A DNA stretch of 23,598 nt from a virus, in the IMG/VR virus record IMGVR_UViG_3300037882_001399, positions 1 to 23,598 of that record; one strand, written 5' to 3'. Position 1 is the first letter of the stretch; the number at the start of each line of letters is the position of its first letter. A program made the position numbers and the translations under genes. Positions 7,434 to 13,419 of this stretch are shown here, piece by piece. The notes beneath the pieces are model-generated. The model had not been told where the DNA came from and ran no database searches. It saw only the letters and a list, made by a program, of their open reading frames with translations.

Positions 7434-7946
7434 TTACACGTCTTTTTTGGTATTCACAAGTTCCCGTTCTAACTCGTTGATAAATAGAAGGGAGCAAATA
7501 GCTGCTTCTAAGTGGGTCTCTGTCGGGTGGTCCGAATCAAATAACTCACCGTTGTAGTACGAGGTTAAATGTCTTAAAGCCGCGCTTAAATAGGTTGTCT
7601 TAAAGGTTTCACACTTACGCCAATTATCTTGAGAGTATTTCTCAGCGCCGTGTTGTAAACGTCGGGCTACGAACTCAGTAGTTAAAGGGAAACCTAGAAG
7701 TTGGTGGAGAGGCGCTTTACCTTGGTCATGTTTAACAAAACCTTCCTTTTTACATTTACACATATTCCACTCCTCTTTCAAATCTGTTGTTCCTAAAACT
7801 CCAGACACTTTTATGTTTGTAGGTTTACCACAATCTTGACAGAACGTTGTCTCTCTGGTCTGGCCCCAGTTCAACTTCTCCTCGTCAGATAGGTCTGATT
7901 TAAAAGGAGGTAGGGGTGGGTACCGGAAATTAGGGACGATTGACAT
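7434..7946 (-). CDS. DUF5664-type dATP/dGTP diphosphohydrolase with N-terminal zinc ribbon
   Basis: In this 170-aa protein the C-terminal 100 residues carry the DUF5664 pattern: KHDQGKAPLHQLLG, FVARRLQHGAEKYSQDNW, YLSAALRHLTSYYNGE, and a HLEAAICSLLFINEL helix. This MazG-superfamily group includes phage enzymes that hydrolyse dATP/dGTP to monophosphates. Upstream is a Cys pair CQDC (36, 39) and CKC (63, 65), likely a small zinc site, preceded by a Pro-rich segment (YPPLPPF). The ATG is preceded by AAGGAG with 6-nt spacing. It is the gene immediately before nrdA, consistent with dNTP pool control. Although relatives (MazZ) work in 2-aminoadenine phages, no PurZ is visible here, so the role is probably ordinary pool adjustment. 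Confidence 0.82.
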   Translation of the reverse strand: MSIVPNFRYPPLPPFKSDLSDEEKLNWGQTRETTFCQDCGKPTNIKVSGVLGTTDLKEEWNMCKCKKEGFVKHDQGKAPLHQLLGFPLTTEFVARRLQHGAEKYSQDNWRKCETFKTTYLSAALRHLTSYYNGELFDSDHPTETHLEAAICSLLFINELERELVNTKKDV

Positions 7947-7956
7947 TTTACGCTCC

Positions 7957-8223
7957 TTAATGAATGGTTGGGTTAGTTAAAAGCTTTTCTAACATAGCGA
8001 TGTCCTGTGGGGTTACCCGTCGGTTTAATAGTTTCAACCGTATCTCACACGCCATAACAATTCGAAGTAAAGTGTCACTGATAGCCGTGAACACTCCTAG
8101 TGCTACAGAAGTTAACCCAAAGATAAGTAAGAGTAACCAAAGGGGTAGTCTAAGAGTGTACTTCAGAATCTCTATAAGTAGGTTCTTGATTCTCGTCTGT
8201 GTTGTCGGTTGTAAATATTCCAT
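7957..8223 (-). CDS. Small membrane protein
   Basis: An 88-aa protein with one long or two close hydrophobic helices at about residues 18-50 (LPLWLLLLIFGLTSVALGVFTAI), flanked by basic residues and followed by a soluble tail (RVTPQDIAMLEKLLTNP). The ATG has GGAG 6 nt upstream. Its first 74 nt overlap the end of the upstream gene in another frame. No family is recognised. A holin-like role cannot be excluded on size and topology, but it sits in the nucleotide and replication region, away from any visible lysis gene. Confidence 0.65.
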   Translation of the reverse strand: MEYLQPTTQTRIKNLLIEILKYTLRLPLWLLLLIFGLTSVALGVFTAISDTLLRIVMACEIRLKLLNRRVTPQDIAMLEKLLTNPTIH

Positions 8224-8605
8224 AGTAAACTCCAGGGATTTGAATTAAAGTTTGTTTAAAAGGTTTAGGGCGAACCCAGTTCTTCCCTTGGTGGGAAGTT
8301 TGTAACGCTTCAAAGAAGTTGTCAATAGTCTCCAATACATCCCAAGGGTTTTTACCTACTGCGTAGCAATACGAATCAAAGACAGATGTACAGAAGAACT
8401 CAAGAGCAGCTTCCCTATCTGAGTTACCCGGATTAGCCCCCACAATATCTTTCACCGCTTGATCAATAATCGTACGAATAAAAGTTATGTCTCTTTGGTC
8501 TTCTTCCGAGCGCCGGGCTCTTTCGAAGAAGTCGAACTCCGCTTTGAAGAGGCCGTTGTTGTAGAGGAACGTTTTGACGCCCACACTTTTATCTCTTTTT
8601 TCCAT
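8150..8605 (-). CDS. Conserved phage hypothetical protein, start uncertain
   Basis: Up to 151 aa. The core FIRTIIDQAVKDIVG...DREAALEFFCTSVFDSYCYAVGKNPWDVLETI resembles a small conserved phage family of unknown function with the pattern IIxQAxxDh...AxxFhxS...hCxxxGxxPxxV. The first 40 codons overlap the end of the endonuclease I gene by 121 nt. The ATG at 8605 has no well-spaced Shine-Dalgarno site; a GTG seven codons later is an alternative. The last 74 nt overlap the next gene. The C-terminus is acidic and polar, likely disordered. No catalytic motif is seen. Confidence 0.7.
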   Translation of the reverse strand: MEKRDKSVGVKTFLYNNGLFKAEFDFFERARRSEEDQRDITFIRTIIDQAVKDIVGANPGNSDREAALEFFCTSVFDSYCYAVGKNPWDVLETIDNFFEALQTSHQGKNWVRPKPFKQTLIQIPGVYYGIFTTDNTDENQEPTYRDSEVHS

Positions 8606-9006
8606 TCTTCAGGTAAATCATATCCTATACACCATTTAAACCCGTTACGGTTACACCAGTCACTATACTTCATCTTCTTAGCTTTTGTCAACCAGTTGTC
8701 CCTCATCAAGACTAGACGTAAGTCTAACTTGGGGTAAGTGGCTTTAAAAGCTTTTAAGTGTCTGCGAGTGTCTTGGTCTAGGACCCCTTTTGTCTCTAAG
8801 AGGAAGGGGCCCACCAACCAGTCGGGGGTGTAAGAATACTCGACTTTGTACTTAAAGGAGAACGGTTCATATTCGTAAGGTATTTTTTCAGAAAGTAAAG
8901 TACCTTCAAAACCGTCTTCAAATTTACTCCGTCGGTAAGGTGCTGTCTTCTTCAAGTTTGAAGTACGTTTCCGTGATGTCTTCGACTTTGGGTTCTTTTG
9001 CGACAT
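8485..9006 (-). CDS. Endonuclease I-like Holliday junction resolvase (T7 gp3 family)
   Basis: A 173-aa protein. The core RRSKFEDGFEGTLLSEKIPYEYE followed by YTPDWLVGPFLLETKG matches T7 endonuclease I. Predicted catalytic residues are E30, D62, E71 and K73 (T7 E20, D55, E65, K67). The family cleaves branched DNA, resolves recombination and packaging intermediates, and helps degrade host DNA. It is longer than the 149-aa T7 protein: an N-terminal Lys/Ser/Thr-rich extension and a tail of about 35 residues rich in Ser, Thr and Lys. The tail coincides with the 121-nt overlap with the next gene, so its low complexity may result from overprinting. The start overlaps the exonuclease gene by 83 nt without a clear Shine-Dalgarno site. 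Confidence 0.92.
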   Translation of the reverse strand: MSQKNPKSKTSRKRTSNLKKTAPYRRSKFEDGFEGTLLSEKIPYEYEPFSFKYKVEYSYTPDWLVGPFLLETKGVLDQDTRRHLKAFKATYPKLDLRLVLMRDNWLTKAKKMKYSDWCNRNGFKWCIGYDLPEEWKKEIKVWASKRSSTTTASSKRSSTSSKEPGARKKTKET

Positions 9007-9865
9007 GGGTTAAAAACTTAGCTCCGTTAGAGTATTTGAATACGCGGAGACCCGCGCCGTTATTTGAATCACCCCAACAAAGTTGTTTATGGGGGCAGTA
9101 CTGACACATCTTAGGTAAAGATTTATTACCGTTATCTTCTACAACTTCCTGGTAACAGCGTTCAGGAGGCGTATCTTTCTTTAACATCTCTTTTAAGTAA
9201 ACAATACGAGCCGCCGCGTCAATCTCTTTATGTTCTGGAACGTGAGTGATAGCGAGTTGACCGTTGTTCTTATTAATAGCTAGGAAAGCACCTTGAGGAG
9301 CACCCGTAGCTTGGGTATACCCCGAGATTTGTCCGATGTACCCGTAAGGATCATCGCCGTTAACCAAAGAGTTTGTCTGGAACTTCTTAAAGCCGTAATC
9401 AGAAGCAGTTTTCACATCTACTAAAGCACCGTCAATAAAAGCGTCTAAGTGGCCCACTACACCTTCTAACTCTACTTGGGCTTGTTCGTGCTCTACAATG
9501 TGTCCAGCTTCTCTCACCAAACACAACATAACCGCTTCAAGGATGTGACCGAGTAAGAAGTTTAATAGTTCTTTACCACTCATTTTGTGAGTAGGTGATT
9601 CTAAACGTAAGTCGTACCAAATCTTTCTATCTGGTAAACCAATCTTAGACATACGTAAGTAACGATTCCCTTCACCACGAGAATCCTCCAACGCGCGTTT
9701 GACTGCTAGTTGAACATCGTCCGCCATTCTTTGTAAGTGAACAGGGTCTGCGAGTGTTGGTTCTTCTAAACGTTTGTACACATCTTGAGGGATTGTGTTT
9801 ATACTTTTTGGGTATTGAGTTCGAGAAATAACAGCTCGGTTCAAATCATCGTAGTCGTAACTCAT
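8924..9865 (-). CDS. Cas4/RecB-like PD-(D/E)XK exonuclease with four-Cys cluster motif
   Basis: A 313-aa protein. The nuclease core shows GHILE (H107, E110), GHLDAFIDG (D141), VDVKTA (D150, K152) and YIGQISGY (Q179), the order seen in RecB/Cas4 nucleases (H, D, D/E-x-K, QhxxY). C-terminal cysteines C237, C254, C257 and C263 (last three as CxxCx5C) are spaced as in Cas4/AddB-type 4Fe-4S clusters. The likely role is a 5'-3' or end-processing exonuclease in recombination and host DNA breakdown, filling the place of T7 gp6, which is absent. It lies between the ssDNA-binding protein and endonuclease I genes. The ATG lacks a good Shine-Dalgarno site; TCCTCC actually precedes it. Confidence 0.9.
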   Translation of the reverse strand: MSYDYDDLNRAVISRTQYPKSINTIPQDVYKRLEEPTLADPVHLQRMADDVQLAVKRALEDSRGEGNRYLRMSKIGLPDRKIWYDLRLESPTHKMSGKELLNFLLGHILEAVMLCLVREAGHIVEHEQAQVELEGVVGHLDAFIDGALVDVKTASDYGFKKFQTNSLVNGDDPYGYIGQISGYTQATGAPQGAFLAINKNNGQLAITHVPEHKEIDAAARIVYLKEMLKKDTPPERCYQEVVEDNGNKSLPKMCQYCPHKQLCWGDSNNGAGLRVFKYSNGAKFLTHVAKEPKVEDITETYFKLEEDSTLPTE

Positions 9866-9898
9866 TGGAGGATACTTTCTTTTAAAGTTAATTATCTA

Positions 9899-10468
9899 CT
9901 ATTTAGCAGCTTGTTTGTAAGAAGGTATTTCAAACTTCTTCTTAGGAGTAAATGTATTCGTCGGTTTCTTATCTTCATAAGGAACTAAACTAATAACTTG
10001 TACGTCCATTAAAGCTGGGTACTTCTTACCGTTTGGTGCGGTGTCGTTTGGTACCCAAATCTTAACTTTAACGTCTGAGCCGTTACCGATAAGTTGTTCA
10101 ATGTTGAAAGGCGCACCCTCAGCGTCAAAAGCTTTCGGACGTGAAGCGTCTACGTCACCATTTTTTACTTTACGCTCTAAACGTAAGTAAGGTGATTTAA
10201 TATCGTCACGTGCTGGGTTAACAGTCAAGCCAATGTTTTGGGCAATCTCTTGACCTTTCGCACTTAAACCTAACTCCATACGGAATTGTGGTTTAATTTC
10301 TTCAACGGTACCATCTTTTTTCTTGATACTTGTCAAAGGGTCTTTCAAGCGGGTGTAGTAAGCTTTACCGTAAAGAGTGTAGTACCCTTTATTCTCGTCA
10401 CCACGTAAAGTAGATTTGTTGTGTTCTACTGGACCGTTTGTTGTTTTTTGATAAGTGTTGTTTTCCAT
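9899..10468 (-). CDS. Probable single-stranded DNA-binding protein (gp2.5-like)
   Basis: A 189-aa protein of mixed charge. The segment LIGNGSDVKVKIWV matches the IGNGS...V motif common to phage OB-fold ssDNA-binding proteins, and the middle part (GYYTLYGKAYYTRLKDP, PYLRLERK) provides the aromatic and basic residues expected of such a surface. Its position next to DNA polymerase and exonuclease agrees with the role. Unlike T7 gp2.5, the C-terminus (FEIPSYKQAAK) is basic, not acidic, so contacts with polymerase and helicase may differ, or the family may be a different one. Upstream purine-rich AGAAAGAAA serves as a weak ribosome site. Confidence 0.75.
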   Translation of the reverse strand: MENNTYQKTTNGPVEHNKSTLRGDENKGYYTLYGKAYYTRLKDPLTSIKKKDGTVEEIKPQFRMELGLSAKGQEIAQNIGLTVNPARDDIKSPYLRLERKVKNGDVDASRPKAFDAEGAPFNIEQLIGNGSDVKVKIWVPNDTAPNGKKYPALMDVQVISLVPYEDKKPTNTFTPKKKFEIPSYKQAAK

Positions 10469-10505
10469 CTGATTTCTTTCTATCTAATAAATATGACGTC
10501 GTGCG

Positions 10506-12557
10506 TTAGTGCACATCCGCCCAACTCTTCCCTTCGTGGCCGTCGGCCCCTAGAGGACAGAGAAGTCCGTATTCCTCACCAGTTTCAATGATACATTGTT
10601 TGGCGAGGTCTAAAACATCTTGAGCTAAAGATTTAGGTGCGTCAAAGACAAATTCGTCGTGAACAAAATTCGTAATAACAACGTCCCAACCTTTCCACTC
10701 AAAAAACTTTTGTATCTTACACATAGCTGTCTTCATTACAATAGCTTCACCTGATTGTAAATACACAGACAAAACTTTGTGTGGTTTATCGTGCTCTAAT
10801 TGTATACGTCTACCGTCTAAAGCTTCGAACCAACCTTTACGGTAATCTTCGCGACATTGACCGTCAATCAACTGACGTAACGCGGGAATACGATTAAAGA
10901 AATTCTCTTTAACTTCTCGACCACTACGACCAGTAATTTGTTGTATCTTCTTGTCACCGGCTCCGAGTAAAAAGGCATAGTAGAACGTCTTAGCTTTACT
11001 TCTACCGCGCCACTCAAACCCTAAATCTTTACCGAACTCTTTCTCTAAAGCTTCTTCAACTGAAGGAACGTAACCTAACATCGCGCGAGCTACATCTTCA
11101 TCTAAGTGTTTTAAACCACCTGGGTCAATACCAGCCGCAAACATATTATACGAGTGAATGTCTTGAGCGATAGTAACTTCAGTGTAAACCGGGTCTTTCA
11201 TATAGTGACAGAGGATACGTCCTTGAATACCAGAAGCGTCAACACCTACAATCACTCTTTCCTCATTTACTCTGTAAGGATGTTTAAGGTGAGTTGTTTT
11301 AGTTAAGTCAGGAACTGTCCAGAATGAACGACACTCTTTACCGTAGAACGGCGCGTCAGCTGCGGGAATGTTACCCATATTAGGTTTCTGGTGGGCACAC
11401 CGGTGAGTTCTAGCACCTAGAGATTGTATTACCCCGTGAACACGACTGTCTTCCGGTGTACAAACATCTAACCACTGTTTAATCATGTTAGCGCGTGAAC
11501 GTAATACTAAGTAAGCCGCAATCTTCTTAATAGAATCAGGGGCACTCTCAGGAAGTGTTTGTAAGTTCTCTTCGTCAGATACAATAGGTGACCCACGGTA
11601 AATACCTTTAGCTTCCATTTGCGGAGTAGCTTTACGGAAGTTAACTGGTTTCCACCCCGCTTCGTTTAAACGCTCAACAATCTGTTCGGGCGAACCTGGA
11701 TTAAAGTCTTCCCACACGAGTGGACAGAAATCACCCATAACGTTATCAGGGGTAATACCAAAACGGATAATAACTTTACGAGATACTTCTGACATATCTT
11801 GGTAAGTGTGGTACACTTGATTAAGTTTACCAGTCTCAGGATTACGTGCTTTTATTTTATTACCGTCAGGGTCGGTCTTGGGGACTTTGATTGTCTTTGT
11901 CTTGATTCGGTAACTACCGTTATCGCCATCCCACCCTTGTTTAGGTTTGGCAGGAAAATCGTTACGGAAGCCCAATTCAAGAACTCTGAGTTGCTTTTCA
12001 ATGGTATCGTATAAATCAGACGCACTTTCTTTGTCAAAATAAAAACCTTTCTGTTGTGAACGATTTAAAATCCATTGGGTTTTGTGTTCAAGTTCAATAG
12101 AGAAATCGGACGTACCTTCTAACTCAAACTTCAACATATCGTAAACCCGATAGTTAATCTCTACGTCTTGACGACAGCGGTGTAACATAGCGGGAGAGTA
12201 CACGTCCCATTCATCGTGTTTAGGTTTATCTACACCTACCTTTTTACCAAGGTTATCTAGACCGTGACCACCCAAACGGTGGTACTGAGCCATTTTCGAG
12301 AGAATTAAAGTATCGGTTATTTTAGAAGAATCCAAAGGAACTTTTAATAGTTTGTGAATAACTAAGGGTAAGTCGTACCCAAGGAAGTTGTGGCCTACAA
12401 TTTTATCGGCGTTTAAAAGTAATTGTTTTAATTCGTTTGAGTAACACTGGTTCTGTGTAAATACGTGCTCTTTTTTTGTGCCGTACTCTTGAAACACCGC
12501 ACAGTGAACTTTAGTGGGGTTAAGACCGTTAGTCTCAAAGTCGCCAATTAAAATCAT
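10506..12557 (-). CDS. Family A DNA polymerase (T7 gp5-like) with 3'-5' exonuclease
   Basis: A 683-aa protein from ATG 12557, preferred over an upstream TTG at 12590 because MILIGDFETNG is the natural beginning of the exonuclease domain and AAGGA lies 11 nt before it. Exonuclease residues D6 and E8 start motif I; GHNFLGYDLP and a C-terminal CRQDVEIN motif complete it. The polymerase domain has motif A VGVDASGIQGRIL (D440), motif B RSKAKTFYYAFLLGAG (R519, K523, Y527 region) and motif C VHDEF (H633, D634, E635). The steric-gate Glu of T7 (E480) is Gln here (Q445). It is the replicative polymerase, working with the primase-helicase downstream of promoter P2. A terminator-like hairpin precedes it. 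Confidence 0.97.
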   Translation of the reverse strand: MILIGDFETNGLNPTKVHCAVFQEYGTKKEHVFTQNQCYSNELKQLLLNADKIVGHNFLGYDLPLVIHKLLKVPLDSSKITDTLILSKMAQYHRLGGHGLDNLGKKVGVDKPKHDEWDVYSPAMLHRCRQDVEINYRVYDMLKFELEGTSDFSIELEHKTQWILNRSQQKGFYFDKESASDLYDTIEKQLRVLELGFRNDFPAKPKQGWDGDNGSYRIKTKTIKVPKTDPDGNKIKARNPETGKLNQVYHTYQDMSEVSRKVIIRFGITPDNVMGDFCPLVWEDFNPGSPEQIVERLNEAGWKPVNFRKATPQMEAKGIYRGSPIVSDEENLQTLPESAPDSIKKIAAYLVLRSRANMIKQWLDVCTPEDSRVHGVIQSLGARTHRCAHQKPNMGNIPAADAPFYGKECRSFWTVPDLTKTTHLKHPYRVNEERVIVGVDASGIQGRILCHYMKDPVYTEVTIAQDIHSYNMFAAGIDPGGLKHLDEDVARAMLGYVPSVEEALEKEFGKDLGFEWRGRSKAKTFYYAFLLGAGDKKIQQITGRSGREVKENFFNRIPALRQLIDGQCREDYRKGWFEALDGRRIQLEHDKPHKVLSVYLQSGEAIVMKTAMCKIQKFFEWKGWDVVITNFVHDEFVFDAPKSLAQDVLDLAKQCIIETGEEYGLLCPLGADGHEGKSWADVH

Positions 12558-12592
12558 TTTAGACACTATCCTTCTACTTTTACGAATCAAAA

Positions 12593-12622
12593 TCCACGTT
12601 TTTGTTCAAGTCAGAACGTGGA
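12593..12622 (-). terminator. Terminator-like hairpin between MazG and DNA polymerase genes
   Basis: TCCACGTT and AACGTGGA form an 8-bp perfect stem with a 14-nt loop. On the minus strand TTTTG follows the second arm, a weak U-tract. It lies in the 106-nt gap before the polymerase start. A poor promoter candidate (TTTACA 12661-12656, 17 nt, TACATA 12638-12633) is immediately upstream. It could partially terminate or control polymerase expression. Confidence 0.45.
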
Positions 12623-12663
12623 AACTGCTATCTATGTATCAGACTTTATGGAGATTGTAAAGC

Positions 12664-13047
12664 CTAATAATTCTTACCGTGTAAGCGCGGACGACTACGA
12701 TTATACTCAAGTTTCTCTTGTACAATCTGATCGATGTCGATGTCGAACGCACCTACATAGTCAAGAATACGGATTAACGCGTCAGCTAACTCTACCCATT
12801 TACCTTCGTAGTGAGAGAGTTTGTCGTCGTTTAATTTCTTACGGTCAGCTTCTAAAGCTTCTGATAACTCTGAGTGGATAAGGGCTAACACTTCCCCAAA
12901 GTTACGTTGGCTTGGGTCAAACTCAGCTACAGTATCCACACAACGACCATCGTCTTCACGTACTGGCACTGGAACCGAATAACCATCCCAGAAACCTTTT
13001 TCTTGGGCTAGACCGAAACATTCTTTAGCTAATTTGTTTAAACTCAT
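12664..13047 (-). CDS. MazG-like nucleotide pyrophosphohydrolase
   Basis: A 127-aa protein. The MazG helical pattern is clear: EVLALIHSELSEALEADRK gives the EExxE-type metal site, and GKWVELADALIRILDYVGAF supplies the second acidic motif (E-L-A-D-A). The ending KLEYNRSRPRLHGKNY is typical of phage MazG proteins (NxxRxxxHGK). The family hydrolyses (d)NTPs to monophosphates, and in phages is thought to adjust nucleotide pools or (p)ppGpp signalling. The ATG overlaps the stop of the upstream small gene (ATGA), so the two are coupled. Confidence 0.9.
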   Translation of the reverse strand: MSLNKLAKECFGLAQEKGFWDGYSVPVPVREDDGRCVDTVAEFDPSQRNFGEVLALIHSELSEALEADRKKLNDDKLSHYEGKWVELADALIRILDYVGAFDIDIDQIVQEKLEYNRSRPRLHGKNY

Positions 13048-13265
13048 TTGATGTTCACTTTCTCTTGAAGTTGTTTACTCATTTCTTCTAATTCAACTAG
13101 AAGCTCTTGCGCCATACCACCTAAACGTGTTTGACAATTCTTTAGTAAAGAGTGGAGTTCGGTGACATCCATTCCTCCTTGGTGTGCTTCTGTAGACAGC
13201 GCGTCACGTATGTCGGTAAAGAAACGTAAAGCTCGTAAAGTCTTATCGTGGTTCTTAAACTTCAT
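13044..13265 (-). CDS. Small helical protein, unknown
   Basis: A 73-aa charged protein, likely two helices; the C-terminal part (AQELLVELEEMSKQLQEKV) looks like a coiled coil. ATGA overlaps on both sides connect it to the 51-aa gene upstream and MazG downstream, a tight three-gene unit. The family is not recognised. A helper role in replication is possible only from position. Confidence 0.75.
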   Translation of the reverse strand: MKFKNHDKTLRALRFFTDIRDALSTEAHQGGMDVTELHSLLKNCQTRLGGMAQELLVELEEMSKQLQEKVNIK

Positions 13266-13417
13266 CGGTTTAACTCCTCTTTAAAAGTTTCTAGGATTTT
13301 AGTGACTGCTCTTCTCATATTCGCCACAGCTAAGTCTTGAACACGTTCTGTATACTCAGCCATGTCGTTAGAGGTAAATTTTAAAATTAACTGCTCTTCA
13401 AAAGTTAGGTTAGCCAT
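13262..13417 (-). CDS. Short helical protein (51 aa), unknown
   Basis: Found by reading the gap between the primase-helicase and the 73-aa gene. It begins MANLTFEEQLILKFTSND and ends FKEELNR, charged and helical throughout with no Cys and no membrane segment. The ATG at 13417 is 2 nt after the primase stop codon, and its TGA overlaps the next ATG (ATGA). The exact fit between two genes, and a composition like its neighbours, support it as real although the Shine-Dalgarno site (GCGAG) is weak. No family recognised. Confidence 0.75.
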   Translation of the reverse strand: MANLTFEEQLILKFTSNDMAEYTERVQDLAVANMRRAVTKILETFKEELNR

Positions 13418-13419
13418 TT

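Noticed and set aside
7434-12557. 2-aminoadenine (Z-genome) phage, because of DUF5664/MazZ-like protein and family A polymerase
   Set aside because: No PurZ or DatZ is visible in the window, DUF5664 is widespread in ordinary phages, and the polymerase reads as T7-like.
12558-12590. TTG start at 12590 for DNA polymerase
   Set aside because: It would start inside the hairpin T-tract, adds a basic leader not expected for the exonuclease domain, and has no suitable ribosome site.
2286-12881. Plus-strand ORFs of 61-107 codons (for example 2286-2471, 5548-5871, 5905-6102, 11799-12014, 12618-12881)
   Set aside because: They are antisense to well-supported genes, have no family resemblance, no coherent ribosome sites, and all recognised genes are on the minus strand.
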